A DNA stretch of 64,000 nucleotides, from assembly GCA_965247565.1 (NCBI GenBank), contig CBDFHF010000003.1, forward strand, positions 2,480,001 to 2,544,000, in the 5' to 3' direction. The stretch is from CBDFHF01 sp965247565. Lineage in GTDB: Bacteria > Pseudomonadota > Gammaproteobacteria > Methylococcales > Methylomonadaceae. The notes beneath the pieces were generated by a model that saw only the letters and a program-made list of their open reading frames with translations, had not been told where the DNA came from and ran no database searches. Below are positions 8,843-18,042 of the stretch, in pieces; the stretch's first letter is position 1; each line of letters starts with the position of its first letter. Position numbers and translations under genes: made by a program.

Positions 8843-11800
8843 ATGTCGAATACCTCGCCCCAGCCATTTGCCAGCGAAACCCGCCTGTACGAGCTTATAT
8901 TACCCAATAGCCAGGATAGCCATTTTGGCGCTGATGGCCTCTTAGTGGAAGCCTTTGTGGCTCAGGAAGCTATACATGATATCGGGTTTCGCGATGTCAT
9001 CATTTTGTCGACCTACGAAGATGTAGCCTTGTCCTCCTTATTGGGCCAAACCGCCCGGCTGGCGGTTAGTTTGTCGGATGGCTCGCGTATTAACTACAGT
9101 GGCCTGATTAATCAGGCAGAGTTGCTGGGCTCTGAGGGCGGATTTGCGCGCTACCGGTTGCGCCTCGTTCCATGGTTGTGGCTGCTGACCCAACACCGTA
9201 CCAGTCGGGTGTGGCAAGACCAAACCGTGATAGACATTGTAGATTCCGTTTTTGGGGCTTATCAAGGCCAAGCAGATTGGGTATGGAGTGATGACGTTCG
9301 ACCCTTTATGGCCGATGTCCGTCCCCGCAGTTACTGCATTCAATACCGCGAAACCGACTACGCTTTTATCACCCGGTTACTAACCGAAGAAGGCCTGAGC
9401 TGGCGGGTTGAGGAAGAAGAGTCCGCTCCCAGCAAACACCGGCTGGTGTTGTTCGCTGACAGCACCCAGTCCAGTGCTACACCTGAGGATATTAGCAGTA
9501 AAAGTGCCCTGGGCGGCGCAGGCATTCGCTTTCATGGTGCCCGTTCCAGCGAAGAACAGGACAGTATTCAAGCCATCAGTTGCCAACGCCAATTGACGGT
9601 CGCCTTAACTACCGTATTGAGCATGGATTACAAGGCCAAGCGAGCCGTCAGCGCCAGTGTGCCCTCTCATCTGATGTTGGGTGGTCGCAACGCTCCCTTA
9701 CTGGAAAGTTACGATGCGCCCGGCCTATACGCCTATGCTAATCAAGCAGAAGCCGAACGATATGCTCGTTTACAGCAAGAAAGCCACGAAGCAAAGCATC
9801 AGCAATGGTTAGCGCGATCAACCGTGCGTAGCCTGCGTCCTGGTACCCGATTTCGCTTAAGCCAAAGCCCATTAGATACAGAGGATAATGCCGCCAATGA
9901 GTTTGTCGTGCTCCGAGTCACCAGTATCGGCATCAACAATGCACCGGTTCCCGCACAAGTGGGCGGTCAACACTTGCTCACCCCGTTATCGGAACTGTTA
10001 CAAGCCTGTTTATCAGGTATTGAGGATAACGGTTTTACCTCGAGCGGAGCCGGCCTTGCTCAACAATCTCTGTCGGCCGATGACGCCTTTACCTTTGCGC
10101 AACTAGTCACACAAGCCCAAACAGTAGGCTACAGCAACCGCTTTACCGCAATAGCCGCCGATGTGCCTTGGCGTCCGGTGCAAGAATGCCCGGACGATGC
10201 ACAAACGCCATCTTCCTCATTCATCACACAACCAAGACCTTCTTGCTTGCATGGCAACGCTTTCCGCTATCCCACCGGTAATGGCCAGCGTCAGAACGTC
10301 AAACCCACCGCTTATGGTAGCCAAACCGCCATTGTGGTCGGTGCCCACGGCGAAACAACCGCCAACGGTGCCGATGAAATCTATTGCGACCGTTTAGGGA
10401 GGATCCGCATCAAATTCCATTGGCAGGGAAATAACGGCGACCATCACGCCACCTGCTGGGTACGTGTCGCTCAACGCAGCGCTGGGGGCGGTATGGGCAG
10501 CCAGTTTCTGCCGCGCATCGGCCAGGAAGTACAAGTGCAATTCATCGAGGGCGACGTTGACCGGCCTATTATCATCGGTGCCTTATATCACGGCCAAGGG
10601 GAGGGCGGTATTGTGCCCACGCCCGGCGGCCATCAGGATAGTTCAGGTAATCTCAGCGTGTTCCAGCCCGCCCACGACCACCAACCCAGCGGTCAAGGCA
10701 ACCTAGCAGGTGGACACAGCCCCGTTTGGCACGGTGCCTCTTACGACAACCCCGGCCACCGCAATGTTGCTGCGCAATGGGGTATCCGTAGCAAAGAATT
10801 TGGCGGCAACGGCTACAACCAACTGGCCATTGACGACACCGACCAACAAGGCCGCATACAACTGAAGACCACCCAAGCCGCTACCGAACTCAACTTAGGT
10901 CACCTCATTCACAGCGCCGACAACTACCGGGGTAGCTTTCGGGGCTTAGGCGCAGAGCTCAGAACCGACGCCTACGGCGCCATCCGGGCCGGTCAAGGCA
11001 TTCTGATCAGCAGTTACACCATAAATCACAACAGCCACCAACGCGATCCTGCCGGTGACAACGCCCCCGGCATAGCGCACCTCAAACACGCCAGCCAAAT
11101 CGCCGCCAACCTGAACCAAGCCGCCCAGACCCATCAAACCGTACAACTAGCCGGTCATATGGGTAGCCACAAAGCCAACCAAAGCCACCTCGCCAGTGAC
11201 ACCCAACCCGAAGCACCGTTACAAGCACAGCTCACTAGCCTCAGCGGCATGGTCAACCCAGAAAAATTACCCGACGCCAAAGCCGACGCCAGCAACAAAA
11301 ACACCAGTCCCACCGATGACAAACTTCCCCATCCCACCGACCCGCTCATTGCGATAGCCGCCAAAGGCGGTCTGACCATGAGCGCTGGCCAAGACATCCA
11401 ATTTGCCAACGGTGAGACCGTCCATCTCATCACCGGGCAAGACAGCCAGTTCATCACCGGCCACCAATTCCGCCTGCACACCGGCCAAGCCATCGGGATG
11501 CTCGGTGGCGCAAGCCGCCCAGGGCAAAACCAAATCGGCTTACAACTGATTGCCGCCCAACAGCCTATCGACATCCAGGCCCAAAGCGATCAACTTAACC
11601 TCCAAGCCCGCGACGCCGTCAACATCAAAAGCAGTCACGCCCACATCGACTGGGCGGCGGCCAAAAGCATCGCCTTAAGCACCGCAGGCGGTGCGAACAT
11701 CACCATCGCTGGCGGCAACATTACCGTGCAATGTCCAGGCAAGATTACCGTGCAGGCGGGTAAGAAGAGCTTTTTGGGGCCGGAAAGGTTGACTTACCCG

Positions 11801-12076
11801 TTGCCGGTGCTGCCAAACAGTACACAAACACCTAACTGGATTGTTGTTAATCACCGGGATGCTGATGATATGCCTATGGCTGGACAAGCTTACAAAATAT
11901 TTTTTGAAGGAGGCCATGTCATCAATGGAAAACTGGATGATCAAGGGCAGGCAAGGCATGACAATGTTCCCTTAAATGCTTTAAGAACGGAATACGAACC
12001 CCGGACACCCGATAAAGAAACTCCCTGGGATCCGCTCAGCAAATTAATTGCCGCCGCAAAAAGCAAACTGGGATAA
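8843..12076 (+). CDS. vgrG: T6SS spike protein VgrG, full length, with TTR-like tail
   Basis: A 1077-residue VgrG. Residues 1-400 form the gp27-like base (ETRLYELILPN, GFARYRLRLVPWLWLL). The region around 480-620 is the gp5 OB-fold and needle start (YCDRLGRIRIKFHW, ARCWV-like, FLPRIGQEVQVQFIEGD). A DUF2345 needle extension spans about 800-960. The last 90 residues differ from those of the second copy and look like a transthyretin-like adaptor (MAGQAYKIFFEGG, DDQGQAR), the kind of tail that loads a cognate effector. Residue 388 onward up to the adaptor is duplicated at 18043-19824. The toxin gene follows eight bases after the stop, consistent with cargo pairing. Confidence 0.95.
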   Translation: MSNTSPQPFASETRLYELILPNSQDSHFGADGLLVEAFVAQEAIHDIGFRDVIILSTYEDVALSSLLGQTARLAVSLSDGSRINYSGLINQAELLGSEGGFARYRLRLVPWLWLLTQHRTSRVWQDQTVIDIVDSVFGAYQGQADWVWSDDVRPFMADVRPRSYCIQYRETDYAFITRLLTEEGLSWRVEEEESAPSKHRLVLFADSTQSSATPEDISSKSALGGAGIRFHGARSSEEQDSIQAISCQRQLTVALTTVLSMDYKAKRAVSASVPSHLMLGGRNAPLLESYDAPGLYAYANQAEAERYARLQQESHEAKHQQWLARSTVRSLRPGTRFRLSQSPLDTEDNAANEFVVLRVTSIGINNAPVPAQVGGQHLLTPLSELLQACLSGIEDNGFTSSGAGLAQQSLSADDAFTFAQLVTQAQTVGYSNRFTAIAADVPWRPVQECPDDAQTPSSSFITQPRPSCLHGNAFRYPTGNGQRQNVKPTAYGSQTAIVVGAHGETTANGADEIYCDRLGRIRIKFHWQGNNGDHHATCWVRVAQRSAGGGMGSQFLPRIGQEVQVQFIEGDVDRPIIIGALYHGQGEGGIVPTPGGHQDSSGNLSVFQPAHDHQPSGQGNLAGGHSPVWHGASYDNPGHRNVAAQWGIRSKEFGGNGYNQLAIDDTDQQGRIQLKTTQAATELNLGHLIHSADNYRGSFRGLGAELRTDAYGAIRAGQGILISSYTINHNSHQRDPAGDNAPGIAHLKHASQIAANLNQAAQTHQTVQLAGHMGSHKANQSHLASDTQPEAPLQAQLTSLSGMVNPEKLPDAKADASNKNTSPTDDKLPHPTDPLIAIAAKGGLTMSAGQDIQFANGETVHLITGQDSQFITGHQFRLHTGQAIGMLGGASRPGQNQIGLQLIAAQQPIDIQAQSDQLNLQARDAVNIKSSHAHIDWAAAKSIALSTAGGANITIAGGNITVQCPGKITVQAGKKSFLGPERLTYPLPVLPNSTQTPNWIVVNHRDADDMPMAGQAYKIFFEGGHVINGKLDDQGQARHDNVPLNALRTEYEPRTPDKETPWDPLSKLIAAAKSKLG
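10004..11785 (+). repeat. 1.78-kb direct repeat, copy 1 (inside vgrG)
   Basis: This stretch is repeated at 18043-19824 with a constant offset of 8039 bases. By eye I find only two differences (10141 C versus 18180 T, 11668 C versus 19707 T), both synonymous third positions. The repeat covers the gp5/OB fold, needle and DUF2345 part and stops exactly where the effector-specific tail begins. Such near-identity implies recent duplication or ongoing gene conversion, and gives a long substrate for homologous recombination. Confidence 0.95.
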
Positions 12077-12083
12077 CAATACA

Positions 12084-13520
12084 ATGTGGGAAGAATTAGA
12101 AAATGCCCTGGCATGGTATCAATCCGCGCCAAACCGCTACATAAACAGTGCCAAACAAGATTTATCTGCCGCTGCCGAATGGATATGGACAGTCTTGCAG
12201 GGTGATTTTGCCGATGAAGAGCAAACCACCGCACAAATAGTGACTGGCACAGTTATATCAATGGCACCGTTTGTAGACCAGCTTTGCGATATTCGGGACT
12301 TGGTGGCCAACTGCAAAAAAATCAATGAAGACAGCAACAACAACTCCCACTGGATAGCACTGACCCTGACCCTGATTGGGTTATTTCCCTGTCTGGGTTC
12401 GTTAGCTAAAGGCTGTTTAAAGATACTGTTCGGCTATGCCCGAAAGGGGGCTTTTAAACTCTCGACCAAAGCTGTGGACAGCGACCTTTGGGTGGCCACG
12501 CGCCCGTGGGTGGAGGCAGGCATCCGCAAGCTCAACCAGCATTTGGACAACCCCATCGTTCGCAAGGCCATCGCAGCCTTAAAAATAGACAACATTTACA
12601 AATATCTGGCCGATAAAACCCGAGAACTGGCAGGTGAAGTTAATGTTGGCGCGTTGCTCGCCCGCTTTGACGAACTGGCCGACCGCCTTAAAGAATTGAC
12701 TGACCTGATCGAAGAATGGGGTAGTTCGGCCTTGGTGGCGAAGGTAAAATGGCTGCTCAAAGCGATCAAAAACCAACGCGATCAGGCCGATAAAAAGCTG
12801 GCCGAACTCGTCAAACCGGTGCAAGACTGGCTTAACCGGCTGGCACAACGACTGGAAGTCGAACACCGCCAGGGCTACCGCGCCAGCACCAATGCCGTCA
12901 ATCCGCATAATTTTAAGCGGCCTACCATGGACGACGAACTGGCCGAGTTTAAGAAAAAACTGCCAGAATGGGTGGATGAGACAAAAAAAATACCGCATCG
13001 CCCGAACGTTACAGCACCCAAGAAAGCAGGATGGCCTGACATCAGCGATACTGCATCCAAACCTTTGGAGGGAGCACACCAGACTTTTAAAATAGGTACG
13101 ATAGAACCCATGACTTATCCCGAAGGCACCGTATTGTGCCGGGTGGTAGACCCTAATAGTTTCGATAACAGCATCAGTTGGATGACTAAAGCCGATTTTG
13201 ATAAATTGCGCAGCAAAGAAGAATGGCGGCGAAAATATGCGGTGTGGTCGAGTTGGAATAGCAATGGCGAATATGTAACTTACACTGTACCTAAAGGTGG
13301 CTTGAATGCATGGGAAGGCGTGGTTGCTTCTCAGCAGAAAAAAGGTACGGATTATGTCCTCGAAGGCGGCGCACGACAAATCGTAATAGACCCAAAAGAC
13401 CTAGCGCCAAATAAGTTTAACAAGCGCGAATTTACCGGTTGGGGCTACGATGAGTTTGGCAAAAAAGTTGACCTGATCGGCGTACCCATATTACAAAACA
13501 ATATTTTTGGAGCGAAATAG
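12084..13520 (+). CDS. T6SS cargo effector with C-terminal toxin domain
   Basis: The chosen ATG at 12084, eight bases after the vgrG stop, gives 478 residues; an earlier in-frame ATG would overlap vgrG. The N-terminal part has the layout of pretoxin/translocation regions seen in T6SS and Rhs toxins: a TGTVISMAPFVDQ..DIRDL motif followed by a hydrophobic pair (WIALTLTLIGLFPCLGSLAKG). Helical, charged middle. The C-terminal ~130 residues form a separate domain with LCRVVDP, a WR-rich helix, VTYTVPKGG, WEGVVASQQ and LEGGARQIVIDP, a pattern reminiscent of NAD-using toxin folds (ADP-ribosyltransferase or NADase). That activity is a guess from motif spacing; the toxin-then-immunity order is the stronger evidence. 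It is followed after two bases by an Imm71/72-type gene. Confidence 0.75.
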   Translation: MWEELENALAWYQSAPNRYINSAKQDLSAAAEWIWTVLQGDFADEEQTTAQIVTGTVISMAPFVDQLCDIRDLVANCKKINEDSNNNSHWIALTLTLIGLFPCLGSLAKGCLKILFGYARKGAFKLSTKAVDSDLWVATRPWVEAGIRKLNQHLDNPIVRKAIAALKIDNIYKYLADKTRELAGEVNVGALLARFDELADRLKELTDLIEEWGSSALVAKVKWLLKAIKNQRDQADKKLAELVKPVQDWLNRLAQRLEVEHRQGYRASTNAVNPHNFKRPTMDDELAEFKKKLPEWVDETKKIPHRPNVTAPKKAGWPDISDTASKPLEGAHQTFKIGTIEPMTYPEGTVLCRVVDPNSFDNSISWMTKADFDKLRSKEEWRRKYAVWSSWNSNGEYVTYTVPKGGLNAWEGVVASQQKKGTDYVLEGGARQIVIDPKDLAPNKFNKREFTGWGYDEFGKKVDLIGVPILQNNIFGAK

Positions 13521-13522
13521 CC

Positions 13523-14467
13523 ATGCCAACGCCTTTAATCCCACAAGAGATATTTTTATTAGAGCGTTTCTGCTCGCTGGAATACTTCGGCAAAATGCGC
13601 GATGCCTGGGCGGATATGCTTAAATACGCCGAGGACTATTTACAACGGTTTATGCTTAATTTACCACCGGATTACCGCAGTCGTGAGCGTCCCTACCAGC
13701 CTGATATTACTTGGGGGGAATGTGTTTTACCTAATTTTAGGGACACGATGCGGGTATTAAATGACGGTTACATTATGCTTTCACACGGTGACTTGACTGC
13801 ATTGAATCGAGCATGTGGGGTCACCGGAGATTTTAGAGGGCTACGCCAAGGTTTTTCTGAAGAGTGGATGGATGAAGTAGAGCCTGGGGCTGCCGATAAA
13901 TTTTCTGATCTTATAACTAAAGCAACACACTTTGCTTGGCCCATATCACGTACCTCAAGTGGAATATGGTCAGAAGGAAATTTAACTATTGATTACGATG
14001 AGGTTGTCAGATCCCCCCTCAACCCGCCACCAACCTGGCCAATTTACCGTTTAAACCCGAATGTGACAGTCACAAGCGGTGGACGCACATCAAAAGCCGG
14101 TATTTACTTGCCCGACATTGACCACGGTTTCCCAACCCTGTTAACTGTTGGTGAAGGACTTGACGGTGAAGCCAATGAAGCATCTGTTTCATATAGTGTT
14201 GACCCCTCTGGATATTTACCCACCACCTGGACACTTGTCGAGCGCATCGCCGACAGCGGCGGCGGTATTCCCGGTACCGAAACCGTCATAACCCAAACGG
14301 AAGGCCGTTTACGCTGTGAAGCTAAGCATCCTTGCCCGCAAACCGGCTGGTGGTTTACCCCCGCCAAGGCCGACTCCCGCCGCCACTTCAAGCAAGGCGA
14401 AACCATGCCGGAGTTCCAGACCGACTACGGCATGACGGTGTGGTATTGGGACGGGCAACAGGAGTGA
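13523..14467 (+). CDS. Imm71/72-type immunity protein, copy 1
   Basis: A 314-residue protein, two bases after the toxin gene. The N-terminal half is helical (MRDAWADMLKYAEDYLQRFM, LPPDYRSRE, VLPNFRDTMRVLND). The C-terminal half is beta-rich, with PPTWPIYRLNP, TWTLVERIADSGG, a CPQTGWWFTPAKADSR motif and a final YGMTVWYWDG. This two-part layout and the position after a T6SS toxin fit the Imm71/Imm72 immunity families, from memory of their alignments. The gene is intact and is the best candidate for the immunity protein of the toxin at 12084. Confidence 0.75.
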   Translation: MPTPLIPQEIFLLERFCSLEYFGKMRDAWADMLKYAEDYLQRFMLNLPPDYRSRERPYQPDITWGECVLPNFRDTMRVLNDGYIMLSHGDLTALNRACGVTGDFRGLRQGFSEEWMDEVEPGAADKFSDLITKATHFAWPISRTSSGIWSEGNLTIDYDEVVRSPLNPPPTWPIYRLNPNVTVTSGGRTSKAGIYLPDIDHGFPTLLTVGEGLDGEANEASVSYSVDPSGYLPTTWTLVERIADSGGGIPGTETVITQTEGRLRCEAKHPCPQTGWWFTPAKADSRRHFKQGETMPEFQTDYGMTVWYWDGQQE

Positions 14468-14481
14468 CGCTAAAAATAACC

Positions 14482-15412
14482 ATGCCAACGCCCCTAATCC
14501 CGCAAGAAATCTTCCTTCTCGAACGTTACTCCTCACTGGAATATTACAACAAGATGCGCGATGCCTGGGCATTAATGGTAAAAGCCGGTGATGATGCGCT
14601 TGCAGAGTTTATGCTCCATTTGCCTCTGGATTACCGCAGCCGTCCGACATATGACCAGCCAGACCGGGTGTGGGGGGGGAGGATATTGCCTAATCTACGC
14701 GCGACTCTGGATGCCTTGAATGTTGGGCTTATCCGTTTACAAAATGGAGACTTTGACGCATTAGGCTTTGCCGGTAATGTCTTGAGCGATGCCGCAGGCA
14801 TGCGGCGGGATTACAATAACGACTGGATGGCTGAACCCTATAGGACTGACTTTGGCGATTGGTGCGCCAAGGCAAGCGAACCCGCCAGCAACCTTAGCTT
14901 TACTGTGCATGCTGAGTGGAAACTTGGAAGCCTATCTAGTCGTTTTAATGAGTTATCAAGAGGTACCTTATGCCCCCCCAACTTGGCCCATCTACCGCCT
15001 GAACCCCGCCGTTCAAGTAAAAACCGACGACAAGGTTCCCTTAAACGGAATCTATCTCCCTGCAATAGACGACAGTTGCGCCCAATTTATGGTGCAGGGC
15101 TACAATGCTTGGCAAGCAAATGTGGGTTATGACGCTGAAACCATGCAACGTATTTCTGAACAACCAACGGTTTGGACGCTAGTCGAGCGCATCGCCGACA
15201 GCGGCGGCGGTATCCCCGGCACTGAAACCGTCATTACCCAGGCGAATGCAGGCTTGCGCTGCGAAGCCAAACAACCCTGTCCGCAAACCGGCTGGTGGTT
15301 CACCCCCGCCAAGGCCGACTCCCGCCGACGCTTCAAGCAAGGTGAAACCATGCCGGAATTCCAGACCGACTACGGCATGACGGTGTGGTATTGGGACGGG
15401 CAACAGGATTAG
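14482..15412 (+). pseudogene. Imm71/72-type immunity gene, copy 2, frameshifted
   Basis: A tandem paralogue of the preceding gene, with the same opening (ATGCCAACGCCC, protein MPTPLIPQEIFLLER) and the same C-terminal motifs (TWTLVERIADSGG, TGWWFTPAKADSR, YGMTVWYWDG). The frame is broken: the 5' frame continues to a premature stop at 15132, while the homologous C-terminal part lies in the next frame. The switch falls at a run of seven Cs (14973-14979). Removing one C restores CPPTWPIYRLNP, exactly the paralogue's sequence. It is either a decayed gene, a phase-variable tract or a sequencing error. About 310 residues if repaired. Confidence 0.8.
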
Positions 15413-15425
15413 AATTACTGTAACC

Positions 15426-15885
15426 ATGCCAACACCCCACCGAAGCAGTGCAAACAGAAGCCAAGATTGAAAAAGTCGCCTCTCGTTATCGGAAAATTTA
15501 CATCCACTCCAAACTCATGATCATTGACGATGCCATGTTCACCCTGGGCAGTGCCAACCTCAACCAGCGCAGCATGCACACCGACTCTGAAATCAATGTC
15601 GCCTCCGATGATTACACGCTTGCCACCGATTTACGCCAGAGAGTGTGGAAGCTGCACAGCACGGCCAATGGGCAAGACACGGATAGGATCAAAAATAAAT
15701 ATAATGGTGTCTTGGCGCAAACACTCGCCGGTGGCGACGGTTCGCAGAAGGCTATCGAAAATACTTTCACAAAATGGAAAGAAATTTCACAAGAAAACTT
15801 AAAAAATAAAAAGAGGGGCTTACCCATCCACGGATATATTGTCAAATTCCAAGATAAACGGACATCAAGCATAAGGCTGGCTTGA
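15426..15885 (+). pseudogene. C-terminal remnant of a phospholipase D effector (Tle5-like)
   Basis: The frame at 15448-15885 (GTG start, 145 residues) holds one complete HKD catalytic motif, HSKLMIIDD, followed by GSANLNQRSMHTDSEINV, which is typical of the second active-site half of Tle5/PldA-type T6SS lipases. The first HKD motif and the N-terminus are missing. Just upstream, ATGCCAACACCCC at 15426 repeats the opening of the two Imm71/72 genes and then joins out of frame to the lipase part, so a recombination junction lies near 15437. A single HKD half should not be active. The genes after it look like the lipase's immunity module. Confidence 0.75.
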
Positions 15886-16250
15886 TCTGGCGTTTGTTCT
15901 TTGGCCTTTTGGTCGCCGATTTTCTGATAATTTCTTTTGCCATACCCAATTGTTTTGCCCGCTTTGCAAACTGCCCGGGATCTGATTTTGTATTGACTTT
16001 TATATTTGGCTTACTCATCGCGACCTTTATCGTTTTTTTCATCGCGCTAATCTTGAGCATTTCCCGTTGGCGCAATTTCCGTAGGCAAAGGCATACAAAG
16101 GGTAAACCTATAGGCCTTTTTTTAAGTTCGTGGTTTATTTTTTTCGGCTTACTTTTTTCTGAACTTTTTTATGGCAATTTTATGGAGGTTATAATTGCTT
16201 TGGACATTTTTCACCTTATCCCAGAAATGAGCCTTTTTTATGTTTCCTAA
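15882..16250 (+). CDS. Small membrane protein in lipase/immunity cassette
   Basis: A 122-residue very hydrophobic protein with about three membrane spans (IWRLFFGLLVADFLIISFA, VLTFIFGLLIATFIVFFIA, a third near GLFLSSWFIFFGLLF). It begins with TTG overlapping the end of the lipase remnant, and its stop codon overlaps the ATG of the next small frame (TAATG). I do not recognise the family. Its place between a lipase fragment and a Sel1-type immunity gene suggests an accessory immunity protein. A frameshift joining it to the next frame cannot be excluded. Confidence 0.45.
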   Translation: MIWRLFFGLLVADFLIISFAIPNCFARFANCPGSDFVLTFIFGLLIATFIVFFIALILSISRWRNFRRQRHTKGKPIGLFLSSWFIFFGLLFSELFYGNFMEVIIALDIFHLIPEMSLFYVS

Positions 16251-16342
16251 TGCTTGGCCTTCTATTGGCAATTGCTGTAGCTTTCATAATTGCGATCACC
16301 GCAAGTTTTAACCATATACGCAACCCTGATAACTGGTTATAA
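16250..16342 (+). CDS. 30-residue single-span peptide
   Basis: This short frame starts with ATG inside the stop codon of the preceding membrane gene (TAATG) and ends four bases before the Sel1 gene. It encodes a hydrophobic helix (MLGLLLAIAVAFIIAITASF) with a short polar tail (NHIRNPDNWL). The tight coupling supports translation, but the frame could equally be the shifted C-terminus of the previous protein, because a run of six Ts lies just upstream. Confidence 0.35.
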   Translation: MLGLLLAIAVAFIIAITASFNHIRNPDNWL

Positions 16343-16345
16343 CAG

Positions 16346-17771
16346 ATGAACCCCTTCCACCTGCATTGGCTTAGCCGCTACACCCGCCACCCAAAAAGCA
16401 CGGTAGCCGCCTTGCTATTGATCGCCCTAACTGTTTACCTGACTTTCATGAGTGATACCCTGATGTCCACCAACCTGTTTTCATCACTGCCGCGCAACAT
16501 GGCGCTGAACGCCTTCAGCCCCTACCGCCCCAACTTTGACTGCAAGATTGAAATTACCGAAGTGCCGCCGATGGATGCCCAGGCGCAGGACTGGTTTGAG
16601 GAAGCCTTGTACGTGACCCGCGGCGAGTTGCGGGTGTCCGACCAGGACGACTACCCCAAGGCTGTCGCGTTGTATGAAAAGGCCGCCGCCAAGCAGCATT
16701 GGAAAGCCATGCTGAACCTGGCCAGCCTGTATCTGAACGGCGCACGCAACGTGGACGTGGACACCGAAAAAGGTGTGTTGCTGGTGGAAGAAGCCATGAA
16801 GCTCGGTATCCCCAGCGCTTACGATTTAATGGGGACGTTGCATTCCAGCGGCCAGGGCGTCAACCAGAGTACTGATCGCGCTTTCGCCTTCTGGCAATTG
16901 GCAGCCGATATGGGCAGCGCCCATGCTCAGGCTTTTCTAGGTGACAGCTTCATTGGCTTCGCGGAACCGGGTGTCACCTGGGCGAACCCGGCCGTAGGCA
17001 GAAAAATGCTGCGCTGTGCCGCAGCGCAAGGCCATGCCAAAGGAACGGTTGACTTGCTTGTAGAATATCGTACCAGTGAAGATCTGGAAGCAGACCTTAC
17101 CAGCCAATTAAAAATCGCCCAGAACGGGGTTAGAAACGGCTGTGATGAGTGCGCGTCACGGACGGATACTTTATTTAGAAAAACTCAAACGACGGCCATA
17201 GCGGATGAACGATACAGTCGGTACAGTGTTTTTTCCGATTACATCCCGCATTACCGCGACCTGCGCTTCCCCAACCTGGACAAGGTGTTGCCCTTGCCGC
17301 CCACTTCCCTGCCGCCCAAGAGAGCGGGCTACGGTGGTGACCTGAAAATGTTTGAGCTGGCCAAGAGTGTGCAATACCCCGTCTTTGTAATCCCGCCCGA
17401 GGGCGGCCCAGCCGTCAGCCAAACCCACCAGCGGGTCACCTTCGGCTTCGACCGGGAAATCCCCCGCGCCCATACCGCATCGCCCGAACTGGCCAGCCCA
17501 ACCCAACCGCCTTTTGCCGACCCCCATGCGGCGCCCTTGCGTTACCTGACCAGTCCCGGCGACAAGCCCAGCCCGGAAACCGGCATCTGGCGGGTCAGTG
17601 TGCCGCCGGAACATCCCTTAGCACATGTGCTGAACCGCAGTTGGGCGGCCCCTAACCAAGGCCAGGTTCACCTAACAAAAGGGCCAGGATTTCCCACACC
17701 CACAAAATGACTGGATGATGCAGGGCGTAAATCCCACCGAAATGACCTGGTGGCTACTTGAAGCAGGCTAG
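16346..17771 (+). pseudogene. Sel1-repeat immunity protein (Tli5-like), frameshifted near its end
   Basis: The first frame (16346-17710, 454 residues) has an N-terminal membrane anchor (TVAALLLIALTVYLTFM) and Sel1-type TPR repeats at about 95-235 (AVALYEKAAAKQHWKAMLNL, GIPSAYDLMGTLHSSGQG, AFAFWQLAADMGSAHAQAFL). Sel1-repeat proteins are the usual immunity partners of Tle5 lipases, which matches the lipase remnant upstream. Near the 3' end the frame leaves a convincing C-terminus: one extra A in AAAA (17677-17680) would explain why DFPHPQNDWMMQG and TEMTWWLLEAG, ending with TAG at 17771, are read only in another frame. The current product ends in a short unrelated tail, so function may be retained. 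Confidence 0.65.
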
Positions 17772-17779
17772 CCTGCTTC
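17760..17779. repeat. 20-bp perfect palindrome, possible terminator
   Basis: GAAGCAGGCTAGCCTGCTTC is a perfect palindrome directly at the end of the repaired Sel1 frame. It can form a hairpin in RNA but no T-run follows, so an intrinsic terminator is only possible. Confidence 0.4.
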
Positions 17780-17819
17780 GAAGGATAATAACCTCTAAAC
17801 CGGTTTAAGGAAATTCAAT

Positions 17820-18008
17820 ATGGATAAACCAGTCGGTATTTTTATTATCACTGTCCTAACCTGCTTAATTTTTTATTGGAGTAATATCCCACATAAACGG
17901 CGTATCCTGCTTAGCCTAAGCTGGTTAATGGTTATGCTAATGGTTGTATTTATTTACAATTTTTTAGCGGATATGTTTGAGGGAATAACTCATGCCAGCG
18001 GGGATTGA
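17820..18008 (+). CDS. 62-residue membrane protein
   Basis: ATG at 17820 follows TTAAGGAAATTCAAT, which has a good Shine-Dalgarno. The product has two membrane spans (IFIITVLTCLIFYW and LMVMLMVVFIYNFLADMF) with a basic turn (HKRR) between them. It lies just before the truncated second vgrG, so it may be the end of the lipase cassette. No family recognised. Confidence 0.5.
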   Translation: MDKPVGIFIITVLTCLIFYWSNIPHKRRILLSLSWLMVMLMVVFIYNFLADMFEGITHASGD

Positions 18009-18042
18009 TGAGCGCGCGTTCAAGCGTGCGTAGTTTATAAAG

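Noticed and set aside
11155..11574. Long antisense open frames inside vgrG (also at 19194-19613)
   Set aside because: They are shadows of a GC-rich repeated coding sequence; they have no start signals and low-complexity products.
12579..13379. 266-residue antisense frame in the toxin gene
   Set aside because: It overlaps a gene with clear homology and context on the plus strand; the composition is Phe/Cys-rich as expected for an antisense frame.
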